Notes under the pieces: generated by a model
Databases searched by the model: none
Seen by the model: the letters and a program-made list of their open reading frames with translations, nothing else
Told to the model about the DNA's origin: nothing
Assembly (NCBI RefSeq): GCF_002835805.1
Contig: NZ_PISE01000003.1
Location: 186,001-250,000, forward strand
DNA length: 64,000 nt
Reading direction: 5' to 3'
From: Niallia nealsonii
GTDB lineage: Bacteria > Bacillota > Bacilli > Bacillales > Cytobacillaceae
In this document: piece by piece, positions 8,986 through 18,600 of the stretch
Layout: the number at the start of each line of letters is the position of its first letter
How positions within the stretch are numbered: the stretch's first letter is position 1
Translations under genes and position numbers: made by a program

Positions 8986-9660
8986 ATGAGACTTTATATT
9001 GATTCAGCAAATCTGGAACAAATTGCTTATTTAAATACATACTTTCCCATAGATGGAGTAACAACAAATCCATCCATTATAGTAAAAGAAAAGAAACCGT
9101 ATTTAGAGCTCCTTCAAGAAATTAAAGGAATCATTGGAGAGGAAAAGGAACTGTTTGTTCAATTAATTGGTGATACAGCAGAGGAAATGTTAGAGGAAGC
9201 AGAATATATTAATCGTGTTATTGCCGGAAAAGTGGTTGTAAAAATACCTGTTACAACAGAAGGTATTAAAGCAATAAAATTAATTAGCGTCTATAAAATT
9301 CCTATATTAGCAACAACGATTTATACTTCTATGCAAGCGTTAACTGCATCTATGGCAGGTGCTGATTATGTTGCTCCATATGTTAACCGAATTGATAATT
9401 TAACGGGAAATGGAGTAAATGTTGTACATGAAATCAGTAAATTATTTTCTGCATATAACTGTAAAACAAAAATATTAGCAGCAAGTTTTAAAAATGTCCA
9501 ACAAGTTCATGATGTTTGTTTAGCTGGTGCACATTCTGTGACAGTCAGTGCAGAGTTAATTCAAAAATTTATTGATTTCCCTTCTACCAATAAAGATGTG
9601 ACAGTATTTAAGAAGCAGTGGCAAGATCTGTATGGAATAGACAGAAAATCATTAATTTAG
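8986..9660 (+). CDS. fsa: Fructose-6-phosphate aldolase / transaldolase-family protein
   Basis: 224 residues beginning MRLYIDSANLEQIAYL...DGVTTNPSII, the hallmark of the small transaldolase/FSA family, with the Schiff-base Lys in VVVKIPVTTEGIKAI near residue 86. GGAGG precedes the ATG. Small members either act as transaldolases or cleave fructose-6-P to dihydroxyacetone and glyceraldehyde-3-P. Because the operon makes fructose-6-P from sorbitol, FSA activity would fit, but sequence alone cannot separate the two. Confidence 0.85.
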   Translation: MRLYIDSANLEQIAYLNTYFPIDGVTTNPSIIVKEKKPYLELLQEIKGIIGEEKELFVQLIGDTAEEMLEEAEYINRVIAGKVVVKIPVTTEGIKAIKLISVYKIPILATTIYTSMQALTASMAGADYVAPYVNRIDNLTGNGVNVVHEISKLFSAYNCKTKILAASFKNVQQVHDVCLAGAHSVTVSAELIQKFIDFPSTNKDVTVFKKQWQDLYGIDRKSLI

Positions 9661-9874
9661 GATGATTTGTCCATCCTATTGTGCTAGTAACATAGATTGC
9701 TAACTTTTTAGCATGATTTTTTATAGAAATTCTATTGTTTTTTGGGGAGAGGTCTTCTTTACCAAGGTCTAGAAGGCGAAAAAAATAATTGCTTAAGAAT
9801 GAAGAAAAAATGGTTTATTGACAATTTTTATGAAAATAACTGTTAGGAAATAACTTAATGTAAGGATGGATAAA

Positions 9875-10669
9875 ATGAAGAATAAAAAAGTTGTTTTTTT
9901 TGATTTAGATGGAACACTTTTAACTAAAGATTTATCAGTTGCTCCAAGCTCTATCGAAGCAATCCATGAGTTAAAATCATGCGGTGTGGAACCAATTATT
10001 GCTACAGGTAGAACATTAATGGAAATAGACTATGTTTTGAAGGCTACTGGCATAACATCCTGTGTTGCAATGAACGGACAATATGTATTATATAATGGAG
10101 AGGTTATTTACGAAAACCCTCTAAATAAGAAGGAAGTTACAGAACTACATGTAGATGCAAAAAAAAATGGTCATGAAATGGCTTTTTATAATGCTGATAA
10201 AATAACCGTAACAGCAGAAGGATCTATACTAATAACAAAAAACTATGAGCGTGTTGGCGGGAATTACCCACCGTTAGATGATCGACTGTATTTAGATGAA
10301 CCAATTCATTTAATGCTGGTATTTTGTCAACCGGGAGAAGAGGCTTATTATCAGCAAAAATTCCCTAACTTTCAATTTATTCGAAATTCTCCATATGGAT
10401 GTGATATTTATCCTGCGGGATCATCAAAAGCAACTGGGATAGAACGGCTAATATCTCATTTGGAACTGTCATTAGAAAATACATACGCTTTTGGAGATGG
10501 TTTAAATGATTTAGAAATGTTTGATCTCGTTAAGTATTCTGTTGCGATGGGCAATGCCTTAGATATTGTCAAAAAATCAGCATCATATATTACTAGTTCC
10601 CATAATAATAATGGAATAGCAGAGGGACTTCGGGTCTTGGGCTTGTTAGATAAGTTAATTTCTAAATAA
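9875..10669 (+). CDS. Cof-type HAD-IIB phosphatase
   Basis: 264 residues with HAD motif I VVFFDLDGTLL at the N-terminus, motif II ATGRT, and motifs III/IV GSSKATGIERL...AFGDGLNDLEMF and AMGNA near the C-terminus. This is the sugar-phosphate phosphatase subfamily with a C2 cap. AAGGAT precedes ATG 9875; ATG 9866 is too close to it. It closes the sorbitol block, so a role in draining excess hexose- or pentitol-phosphates is possible but not shown. A terminator follows. Confidence 0.88.
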   Translation: MKNKKVVFFDLDGTLLTKDLSVAPSSIEAIHELKSCGVEPIIATGRTLMEIDYVLKATGITSCVAMNGQYVLYNGEVIYENPLNKKEVTELHVDAKKNGHEMAFYNADKITVTAEGSILITKNYERVGGNYPPLDDRLYLDEPIHLMLVFCQPGEEAYYQQKFPNFQFIRNSPYGCDIYPAGSSKATGIERLISHLELSLENTYAFGDGLNDLEMFDLVKYSVAMGNALDIVKKSASYITSSHNNNGIAEGLRVLGLLDKLISK

Positions 10670-10677
10670 AATAATTT

Positions 10678-10719
10678 AGGTCTAATCTCTAACAAAGAAT
10701 ATGGGGGATTAGACCTTTT
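10678..10719 (+). terminator. Terminator closing the sorbitol block
   Basis: Stem AGGTCTAATC / GATTAGACCT with an internal loop of about 19 bases, followed by TTTTG. Confidence 0.8.
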
Positions 10720-10744
10720 GTTGGGTAGAAGTAGCTAGGAAATG

Positions 10745-11149
10745 TCAATCTATCCATTTTTTTATAAAGGGTGCGATTTTTTTTACAATCGGTTTAAACT
10801 CATTAGCGGAAGTCATAAAGCTATCTACACTTTTCATCAATAATTCAAGATCAATTTGATCTAAAAAGTTGGCAATTGCATCAAATTTTTGATCCTCTTC
10901 TTGCTGCTGGTTATCATCATGTTTTTCTTCTTCTTTTTGTGAACGATTGCTGTTCATCCCTAAAATCCATGCATCACCGCGATGACGCTTGCGTCTATTG
11001 CTCTCCTGTGTTTTTCTATTCGAGTTTTCTTCCTGTTCTTCTGTTTTTTTACTTGTTGAGGAATAGTTTGTACCAAACATGAACAGGCGAAAATGATCTG
11101 TTTTTTCCACATCGCCGTTTTTTTCTTTTTTCTCTAAATCATCTTCCAT
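10745..11149 (-). CDS. Hypothetical charged protein with conserved C-terminal helix region
   Basis: 134 residues. On the minus strand AAGGAGAG lies 7 bases before ATG 11149, so this start is chosen over upstream ATGs. The first 85 residues are Glu/Lys/Asn/Gln-rich and probably disordered, with two short ordered motifs, FRLFMFG and DAWILGM. The C-terminus IANFLDQIDLELLMKSVDSFMTSANEFKPIVKKIAPFIKKWID looks like amphipathic helices. I do not recognise the function. The position between comZ and fabH is that of the B. subtilis orphan yjzB, but the proteins do not look alike. Confidence 0.7.
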   Translation of the reverse strand: MEDDLEKKEKNGDVEKTDHFRLFMFGTNYSSTSKKTEEQEENSNRKTQESNRRKRHRGDAWILGMNSNRSQKEEEKHDDNQQQEEDQKFDAIANFLDQIDLELLMKSVDSFMTSANEFKPIVKKIAPFIKKWID

Positions 11150-11253
11150 CAACGCTCTCTCCTTACGTTTATTCATACTTTTCCTTAATAGTATCCTATG
11201 ACAGAAAAATAGTAGATGATTAGACAAGTGCATAGAGGATATAAATTATTATG

Positions 11254-11299
11254 TTGCAATTTCCATTGAAAATTTGATAAAATTAGTACCAAGTCATAA
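11254..11299 (+). promoter_or_regulatory. fabHF promoter with FapR-type operator
   Basis: TTGCAA (11254-11259), an 18-bp spacer, and TAAAAT (11278-11283) form a promoter. The next bases TTAGTACCAAGTCATAA (11283-11299) match the 17-bp FapR operator type (TTAGTAC half-site perfect, second half degenerate). The same TAAAAT-TTAGTAC fusion appears before fabI. FapR represses fatty acid synthesis genes and is released by malonyl-CoA. Confidence 0.75.
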
Positions 11300-11448
11300 T
11301 AATTGATAATAATATATTATAAACATCATTAATGTACAAAATAAAATAAGAACGATAAAGAAATCACGTAATCTATGATATGAACCATTAGATTTTGAAA
11401 AAAGATGTTTATGCCGTATAATCGGTTTTATTAAAGGAGCTGAGCACT

Positions 11449-12381
11449 TTGAGCACAGGAGTAATTGGAATTGGACGGGCATTGCCTGAAAAAATATTAA
11501 CAAACTTTGATTTAGAAAAAATGGTAGATACAAATGATGAATGGATTCGAACAAGAACTGGAATCGAAGAAAGAAGAATAGCAGATGATAACACAAATAC
11601 ATCTGATATTGGATATGAAGCTGCAAAAAAGGCAATAGAAAATGCCAATATTTCACCAGAAGATATTGATCTTATTCTAGTTGCTACTGTAACGCCAGAT
11701 CAGCCATTTCCTTCAGTAGCATGTATGCTGCAAGAACGTTTAGGGGCAAAAAAAGCAGCAGCCTTAGATATAAGTGCAGCATGTGCTGGTTTTATGTATG
11801 GAATGGTTACAGCTAAACAATTTATTGATAATAATGTTTATAAGTACGTTTTAGTAGTAGGGGTAGAAAAGCTCTCGAAAATTACAAATTGGGAAGATCG
11901 AAATACTGCTGTTCTTTTTGGGGATGGTGCAGGTGCAGCTGTACTAGGAAAAGTAACAGAAGGAAGAGGCATCCTTTCATTTGAACTAGGCGCTGACGGT
12001 ACGGGAGGCAAACACCTGTATCAAGACGATTTTATTCAAATGAATGGAAGAGAAGTCTTTAAATTTGCAGTTCGCCAAATGGGCGAAAGCAGTGAAAATG
12101 TTTTAGAAAAAGCGGGACTTTCTAAAGAAGATGTAGATTTCCTTATTCCTCATCAAGCAAATATTCGTATTATGGAAGCTTCTAGACAAAGATTGAATCT
12201 TCCAGAAGAAAAGCTCTCAAAAACAGTGCATAAATATGGAAACACAAGTGCGGCATCTATTCCAATTTCTCTTGTAGAAGAAGTGGAAGCAGGAAAAATA
12301 AAAGACGATGATGTTATTGTTTTGGTTGGATTTGGCGGCGGTTTAACATGGGGAGCCATCGCACTTCGTTGGGGAAAATAA
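11449..12381 (+). CDS. fabH: Beta-ketoacyl-ACP synthase III (FabH)
   Basis: 310 residues, TTG start with AAAGGAG 9 bases upstream. The catalytic Cys is in [12 protein letters not shown] (about residue 112), His in [11 protein letters not shown] and Asn in [11 protein letters not shown]. FabH condenses acyl-CoA with malonyl-ACP to start fatty acid synthesis; in Bacillus it favours branched primers. It is followed 84 bp later by fabF as in B. subtilis (fabHA-fabF), and is preceded by a FapR-type operator. Confidence 0.96.
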   Translation: MSTGVIGIGRALPEKILTNFDLEKMVDTNDEWIRTRTGIEERRIADDNTNTSDIGYEAAKKAIENANISPEDIDLILVATVTPDQPFPSVACMLQERLGAKKAAALDISAACAGFMYGMVTAKQFIDNNVYKYVLVVGVEKLSKITNWEDRNTAVLFGDGAGAAVLGKVTEGRGILSFELGADGTGGKHLYQDDFIQMNGREVFKFAVRQMGESSENVLEKAGLSKEDVDFLIPHQANIRIMEASRQRLNLPEEKLSKTVHKYGNTSAASIPISLVEEVEAGKIKDDDVIVLVGFGGGLTWGAIALRWGK

Positions 12382-12464
12382 TTGCACACAATTTAAATAA
12401 ATAAAAAAATCAAAGCCTAATATTTCATGTAAAAACGAATGAAAGAAAAAGGAGAGTTATAATA

Positions 12465-13703
12465 ATGGAAAAAAGAAGAGTAGTTGTTACAGGGATAGGT
12501 GCAGTTACGCCTTTAGGCAAGGATGCAGCAATTACCTGGGAAAATATTGTAAATGGTGTTTCTGGCATCGGGCCACTAACTAGAGTCAATGCAGATGAAT
12601 ATCCTGCAAAAGTTGCAGCAGAGATTAAAGATTTTAATCCAGAAGATTTTATGGATAAAAAAGATGCACGAAAAATGGATCGTTTTACACAATATGCATT
12701 AGCAGCATCACTAATGGCAGTGAAAGATGCTGATTTGAAAATAACAGAAGAAAATGCAGCGCGTATTGGTGTTTGGATTGGATCAGGCATCGGCGGAATG
12801 GAAACATTTGAAAACCAATATGAAATTTTCCAAAAAAGAGGCTACAAACGCGTGAGTCCTTTCTTTGTGCCAATGTTAATTCCTGATATGGCAACAGGAC
12901 AAGTATCCATTACCCTTGGTGCAAAAGGGGTAAACTCTTGCACTGTAACAGCATGTGCAACTGGTACAAATTCGATTGGAGATGCATTTAAAGTCATTCA
13001 GCGTGGAGATGCAGATGCGATGGTTACAGGTGGTGCTGAAGCGCCGATTACAAAAATGTCTGTTGCTGGATTTTGTGCAAATACAGCATTATCAACTAAT
13101 CCAGATCCAAAAACAGCAAGCAGACCATTTGATGCAAATCGCGATGGTTTTGTAATGGGAGAAGGAGCGGGAATTCTTGTATTAGAAGAATTAGAGCATG
13201 CATTAAAAAGAGGCGCTACTATTTATGCAGAAATAGTAGGATATGGAGCAACAGGTGATGCCTATCATATTACTTCTCCAGCACCAGGAGGAGAAGGCGG
13301 AGCAAGAGCAATGAAAATGGCCATCAATGATGCTGGTTTGAAGCCAGAAGATGTGTCCTATATTAATGCACATGGAACTAGTACAGCATATAATGATAAA
13401 TTTGAAACAATGGCAGTAAAAGAGGTATTTGGAGAATATGCCTATAAAGTTCCAATGAGCAGTACAAAATCTATGACAGGCCATTTATTGGGTGCAGCGG
13501 GAGGTGTGGAAGCGATTTTTAGTATTTTAGCCATTAGAGATAGCATACTTCCACCGACGATAAATTTTGAAACGGCAGATCCTGATTGTGATTTAGATTA
13601 TGTAGTTAATAAACATCGTAAACAAGATGTAAATATTGCTATGAGTAACTCATTAGGTTTTGGCGGCCATAATGCTACCATCATCTTTAAAAAATATCAA
13701 TAA
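12465..13703 (+). CDS. fabF: Beta-ketoacyl-ACP synthase II (FabF)
   Basis: 412 residues. The Cys-His-His triad is visible in [21 protein letters not shown] and [11 protein letters not shown], and the C-terminus has [10 protein letters not shown]. It elongates acyl-ACP with malonyl-ACP. GGAGAG precedes the ATG. Co-transcribed with fabH; a strong terminator follows the stop codon. Confidence 0.97.
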   Translation: MEKRRVVVTGIGAVTPLGKDAAITWENIVNGVSGIGPLTRVNADEYPAKVAAEIKDFNPEDFMDKKDARKMDRFTQYALAASLMAVKDADLKITEENAARIGVWIGSGIGGMETFENQYEIFQKRGYKRVSPFFVPMLIPDMATGQVSITLGAKGVNSCTVTACATGTNSIGDAFKVIQRGDADAMVTGGAEAPITKMSVAGFCANTALSTNPDPKTASRPFDANRDGFVMGEGAGILVLEELEHALKRGATIYAEIVGYGATGDAYHITSPAPGGEGGARAMKMAINDAGLKPEDVSYINAHGTSTAYNDKFETMAVKEVFGEYAYKVPMSSTKSMTGHLLGAAGGVEAIFSILAIRDSILPPTINFETADPDCDLDYVVNKHRKQDVNIAMSNSLGFGGHNATIIFKKYQ

Positions 13704-13715
13704 AATAACGAAGAG

Positions 13716-13759
13716 GACAGTTGTTTATTGCAAAGTATCAATAAACAACTGTCTTTTTT
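13716..13759 (+). terminator. Terminator of fabH-fabF
   Basis: A 15-bp perfect stem (GACAGTTGTTTATTG and complement) with an 8-base loop, followed by TTTTTT. Confidence 0.92.
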
Positions 13760-13818
13760 ATAGACTGTACTAAAAAGAGTAATTTTCAATATTAATTTAT
13801 AATTATTACAAATTAATA

Positions 13819-13889
13819 TTGACTATAATAAGAAAATGTATATAATTATAAATATATATATAGATAGTGATGTAAGGAAAGCGTTATCA
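13819..13889 (+). promoter_or_regulatory. Promoter of the Fur-family gene with a cre-like site downstream
   Basis: TTGACT (13819-13824), a 16-bp spacer and TATAAT (13841-13846) form a good sigma-A promoter. GGAAAGCGTTATCA at 13876-13889 matches the cre consensus except for its first base and lies just after the expected start point, so CcpA repression is possible. The leader to the ATG is about 130 bases. Confidence 0.6.
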
Positions 13890-13986
13890 ATACAGAATTA
13901 ATCATTAGTATAAAATGATTAAAGAAATCGCCGGTGAAAAATGAATTTGCCGCCTTTCGTTATATTTTATTAAAAAGGAGGTTTCT

Positions 13987-14409
13987 ATGCTTAGTGTTGA
14001 TATGGCCATAAAGGCATTAAAGGAAAAAAAAATTCGATTAACCCCTCAAAGGCTAGAATTGATTAATATTCTGTCACAAGAAAACAAACATTGGACAGTT
14101 GAAGAGTTATACCATATATTAAATGAGCGAATGCCATCTGTCAGCATTACAACGATATATAATAATATTAATTTGTTTTGCGAATTAGAAATTGTCAAAG
14201 AGATTCAGTTTGGTGAAAGCTTAAGTAAGTATGAGTGGAAAAAAAAGGATCATTATCATATAGTATGCAAGTTATGTGGAGAAATGGTAGATGTGTGGTA
14301 TCCGACTTTAAAGGAGGTTGAAACTGTTGCAGAATCTATATCAAAATTCCAAATCCGCTCTCATAACCTTCAATTTTACGGAGTATGCAGCCAATGTGCG
14401 GAGCAATAA
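13987..14409 (+). CDS. Fur-family metalloregulator
   Basis: 140 residues: N-terminal winged helix (IRLTPQRLELINILSQ, SITTIYNNINLF) and C-terminal metal domain with HYHIVCKLCGEMVDVW and CSQC, the two CxxC pairs of a structural zinc site. AAAGGAGG precedes the ATG. The usual His-rich cluster of Fur is only partly present, so whether it is Fur, Zur or PerR cannot be told from sequence. It is not in this position in B. subtilis. A small zinc-ribbon ORF overlaps its 3' end. Confidence 0.88.
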   Translation: MLSVDMAIKALKEKKIRLTPQRLELINILSQENKHWTVEELYHILNERMPSVSITTIYNNINLFCELEIVKEIQFGESLSKYEWKKKDHYHIVCKLCGEMVDVWYPTLKEVETVAESISKFQIRSHNLQFYGVCSQCAEQ

Positions 14410-14515
14410 ACCGGAGAAAGAAAACGAGATATGTTTGCAATGTAATCAGCCAATTAAACGATTAAAACATTCCATTATTTGTGGCTGTGGATTTAAAATA
14501 AGAAAAATAATCTAA
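14327..14515 (+). CDS. Small putative zinc-ribbon protein overlapping the Fur-family gene
   Basis: An ORF in the +1 frame relative to the Fur-family gene. Its C-terminal part KENEICLQCNQPIKRLKHSIICGCGFKIRKII has CxxC and CxC pairs of a zinc ribbon. AAAGGAGG inside the regulator gene is 9 bases before TTG 14327; a GTG at 14396 is an alternative start. The stop lies 2 bases before the terminator stem, so it is on the same transcript. The C-terminus recalls zinc ribbons at the ends of NERD-type proteins, so it may be a remnant of a larger gene. Function unknown. Confidence 0.4.
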   Translation: MQNLYQNSKSALITFNFTEYAANVRSNKPEKENEICLQCNQPIKRLKHSIICGCGFKIRKII

Positions 14516-14517
14516 AA

Positions 14518-14551
14518 AACTTGTATGAGAAATTCATACAAGTTTTTTTTT
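14518..14551 (+). terminator. Terminator after the Fur-family gene
   Basis: An 11-bp perfect stem AACTTGTATGA / TCATACAAGTT with a 5-base loop, followed by seven or more T. Confidence 0.9.
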
Positions 14552-14654
14552 CACATTTATTGATGATGAACATACAGTAATAAATCAGGAATACAAAGTT
14601 TTAGAGGGCGCTAATATTTTTTTATTAAAGATAAAATGTAAAGGAGAAAAATAA

Positions 14655-15430
14655 ATGGGGTAATAAAAACAGATAAATGGTTAGAAGCTAATTTTTCAAA
14701 ACCTGTTGCTATATGCGAAGAATTTGCAGATTTGTTTAAAGAAGATCGTGCTAAACGAGTTTATCAATACCTAGTGAATTTTGGCATGTACCGTCCAAAT
14801 CGCCAAACAAAAGAAATTTATGAAAAACTTGTGGAACAGAAAGTATGGGGGAAAGTGCAAAGTATTTTTGTGAAGTATAAAAAATTATGGAGAGGTCCAG
14901 ATATTCCTATTTATATTTTTCCATTTGAACCACATCGGAAAAGCAAGGAAAAAAAATCTGGTGTATCATTTCCTGATAAATTATTTTTGTTTATTGGGCA
15001 TATAGAAGATGATAAAGAAATAGAAGCATTGTTTATTCATGAGTATCATCATGTATGCCGCATCCATAATCAAAAGAAGCAAATAGAAGAGTATACTTTG
15101 CTAGATTCCATTATTATGGAAGGATTGGCAGAGCATGCTGTCAAACAATATTGCGGCAAGCAGTATAATGCTTATTGGTGTCAAATGTATAAAGAAAAAG
15201 AACTACTAAAGTATTGGGAAGAAGATTTCAAGGAAAATTTGAACATATTGAAAACAGAAAAATTACATGATTCATTGCTTTTTGGTTTAGGTCCTCATCC
15301 AGACATGATTGGCTACTGTTTAGGGTATTATTTGGTAAGCAATTATTTGAACCAGAGAAATTTGGCGGATATAAGATTATTTAAGTCAGATAGCAGAGTA
15401 TTCATCCAGTCGATCCTTGATGATGAATAG
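14655..15430 (+). CDS. yjaZ: YjaZ, DUF2268 putative zinc-dependent protease, frameshift at the start
   Basis: The body has the metalloprotease motif FIHEYHHVCRIHN (HExxH) and a downstream IIMEGLAEHAV Glu, as in the DUF2268 family. AAAGGAG sits 8 bases before ATG 14655, but that ATG reads ATG GGG TAA. One base later the frame GVIKTDKWLEANFSKP...EEFADLF joins the long ORF perfectly. Adding one G to the GGGG run would give an intact protein of about 257 residues, near the 261 of B. subtilis YjaZ. As it stands only a weak internal TTG (14732) could start translation. Either a sequencing error or a natural knock-out. Confidence 0.75.
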
Positions 15431-15756
15431 TCTGGGTTGATCAAGTAAGAGGAACAGCACAAATGATGGGGATACATAGCTTTCTATCGTGCATCTCCAT
15501 TATCTTTGGCTAGTGTAGTTATCAACTTGTACATATAAAACAAAACAAGAGCATATAAATAGAGATAAATAGAATTTGCTAAAAAAACTGTTTGCCTATT
15601 AGTAGGGGATAAATAGATAAAAAGAGATCGAAAAAAGAAAAAATAATTAGTTTTATTTAGAAGAAAAATGTAACAAAAGCTTAAAAATTAGGAATAAAAT
15701 TCCTAATCTATGCCCATACTGATTGACAAACAGATGTTGAAGTGAGGGGTTATAAT
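15431..15756. other. yjaZ-yjbA intergenic region
   Basis: 326 bases, A+T-rich, no credible ORF. Only a small hairpin TTAGGAATaaaATTCCTAA near 15687-15705 stands out. A promoter for yjbA must lie here, but none is convincing: TTGACA near 15722 and TATAAT at 15751 are too far apart. Confidence 0.5.
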
Positions 15757-16503
15757 ATGCAGTATCTTCATGATGTTTGGGTAAATTGGTTTGAAGGGGA
15801 AGAAAATGGCTATAATATTTGTCATTTTCATGAATGGCGGAAAGATGATGGAGTAGAGTTGCTGGATCAAGTTCCGCTATTAAAAATAGATTCCGTTTTA
15901 TTTAACTACATAGAGAATGATTTAGCAGAACTGCCAAAACAATTACTGGATGAAATATACCAAAAAGCCTATTTAAGAAAAAATCACGAACGAATTCAAC
16001 TCGATTATTGTTTTGTTGTATCAGATGGTATAGGGATTCTTGTTGTCGATACTCTTGGATATTCTGTGCCGATCAGAAAAAGCAGAATGATACCAAGACA
16101 AGAGCAACTTGCTTATGAATTATTAGAGAGTCAAGAAACGATTTCTTATACGTATCGAATCAATGAAGAACAAAAAGAATTTCATATTTTGTCGCCTGAA
16201 CCGGAGATTATGAATGGGCTAACAAGAAAAGAACGGCAATTAAAGCAATTATTGTTTATGGCGTTAGACCAGCTGTACTCTTCAGAAAATGTAGCGGAAG
16301 TGCGATATTGGTATACAGAGTGGAGTCCAGAACGATATTTTGAAATTCAACATTTAGATTTTGAGAATGCTTGGAACGAACTATATGAGAATACCAAATA
16401 TGGATGGACTGCTAAACATGAGCAGTTTTGTGAAAAAATAATAAAAGGACAGCCATTTTTTGAAAAACTATGGGAAGTGGAAAATGGCCCTCGTGTAAAT
16501 TAA
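15757..16503 (+). CDS. yjbA: YjbA, UPF0736 family protein of unknown function
   Basis: 248 residues starting [20 protein letters not shown], which closely resembles B. subtilis YjbA (UPF0736). GAGG at 15744-15747 is 9 bases before ATG 15757; the in-frame GTG at 15742 overlaps this ribosome site and is rejected. The motif [17 protein letters not shown] in the middle is conserved. No enzyme motif or membrane segment is visible. It sits before trpS and opp as in B. subtilis. Confidence 0.9.
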   Translation: MQYLHDVWVNWFEGEENGYNICHFHEWRKDDGVELLDQVPLLKIDSVLFNYIENDLAELPKQLLDEIYQKAYLRKNHERIQLDYCFVVSDGIGILVVDTLGYSVPIRKSRMIPRQEQLAYELLESQETISYTYRINEEQKEFHILSPEPEIMNGLTRKERQLKQLLFMALDQLYSSENVAEVRYWYTEWSPERYFEIQHLDFENAWNELYENTKYGWTAKHEQFCEKIIKGQPFFEKLWEVENGPRVN

Positions 16504-16504
16504 C

Positions 16505-16538
16505 AAAAAGCTGCAGCCATAACTGGCTGCAGCTTTTT
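16505..16538. terminator. Terminator after yjbA
   Basis: AAAAAGCTGCAGCC / GGCTGCAGCTTTTT, a 14-bp perfect stem with a 6-base loop; can work in both directions. Confidence 0.9.
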
Positions 16539-16598
16539 GTTGGATATAAGTCTCTATAATTTCTGTTATAGTAGAATTGCTAGGCAAGAGATTTTATC

Positions 16599-16746
16599 AC
16601 GCATTAACGGGCTTTTGACCCCCACCTAAGGGATTATAAAAGAAAACGAGAAATCTAGGTGGATAGAAACTTGCCCGTAAAAGCCTGATTGGTTCAACTA
16701 ACAATCAGTGGAGATGAAGAAAACTCCCACTGATTGAAGTTTCACT

Positions 16747-16749
<3 letters not shown>
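16599..16749. repeat. Structured dispersed repeat, copy A
   Basis: About 150 bp with three nested stems: ACGGGC (16607) with GCCCGT (16673), CCACCTA (16622) with TAGGTGG (16656), and CAATCAGTGG (16702) with CCACTGATTG (16727). It begins GCATTAACGG and ends CCCACTGATTGAAGTTTCACTTTAT. Its last bases TTTAT include the trpS stop codon read on the other strand. Related copies lie at 32262-32450 and 59943-59988. No transposase is present; a non-autonomous element is likely. Confidence 0.75.
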
Positions 16750-17745
<996 letters not shown>

Positions 17746-17817
17746 CTAATTTTTATATGTGAATGGTTTGCTTCTACTAACGAATGATTATCTTTGAGGT
17801 GCTTTATTTAAATAAAT

Positions 17818-18062
17818 ACAAAAAGGACCATACGTCTCCTATTATTTGAATAGGGACGAATGGTCCGCGGTGCCACCCTAAATTGCTTAAAAAAGCCACT
17901 TAAAGCCTTGATATCGAAAGGCAATCGCTGAAAGTATAGTTTGCAAACTTTGTGCATTTCCACTTCAGTGCTCAAAAGTCCATTCCTTATACACGGCTGT
18001 TTGTTTTCACCACCCACAAACTCTCTTCTAAACCAAATGTATAAGTACTACTCTTTATCAAA
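17818..18062 (-). promoter_or_regulatory. T-box riboswitch controlling trpS
   Basis: Minus strand. The T-box core AGGGTGGCACCGCGG (complement at 17865-17879) precedes a terminator stem GGACCA...TGGTCC (17825-17866) that ends in a T-run. A TGG specifier triplet lies in AAGGAATGGAC (17980-17982), matching tryptophan. Uncharged tRNA-Trp is expected to pair with the T-box and stop termination. Stem I reaches back to about 18060. Confidence 0.93.
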
Positions 18063-18287
18063 GCATCATTCTAAAAATATTTTTTATATTTCTAAATTAA
18101 ACTAATTTGCATGAAAAATCAAGAAAAGCAAAGAACTTAATTATCTAGAAGTAAAGCTATTTTAAAAATATAACAAAAAAAATTGCTGTAGAAATGCATC
18201 AAGGAGAAAAGTTAAATATTGCAATGTTTTAGTGTATTAAAATATTTCTAAATAGTATTTTATTCTACGAAATTCTACAAAAAATTC

Positions 18288-18316
18288 TTGCAATATATTA
18301 TATGCATATATATAAT
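18288..18316 (+). promoter_or_regulatory. Promoter of the opp operon with a long leader
   Basis: TTGCAA (18288-18293), a 17-bp spacer and TATAAT (18311-18316), a near-ideal sigma-A promoter. The leader to oppA would be about 275 bases and contains a stem pairing ATTATTTTT (about 18385) with AAAAATAAT (about 18419). The rest of 18063-18600 shows no ORF. Confidence 0.75.
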
Positions 18317-18600
18317 TGAAAATACGAGTGGACAGGAGATTAATATTTCAGATTATTTAAACAAAGGATGCAGGATAAATACATAATTATTTTTTACTAT
18401 TACTATAGTAGACTACAAAAATAATAATGGTTTAAAGCGGAAAAGTTATTTTTCTTTTTATTGATATAACAGATAGGTTAAATACGCTGTAATTAACTGA
18501 CTATTCTGTTAAAAAACCAAAATGTATTCTTGTTTTTTTTCTGGAGAACCTAATTTTCGAAAGATCCACACGTGGAAAAAAATATAGGGGGGTAATAACT

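Noticed and set aside
11294-11656. Minus-strand ORF of 120 codons over the fabH promoter and start
   Set aside because: It overlaps the FapR operator and fabH coding region, is rich in Phe/Leu as a complement of A-rich DNA, and lacks a ribosome site.
14732-15430. TTG at 14732 as the native yjaZ start
   Set aside because: No Shine-Dalgarno; protein-like sequence continues upstream to an ideal RBS and ATG, so a frameshift explains it better.
15722-15756. TTGACA...TATAAT pair before yjbA
   Set aside because: Spacer of 23 bases is too long and the -10 would abut the start codon.
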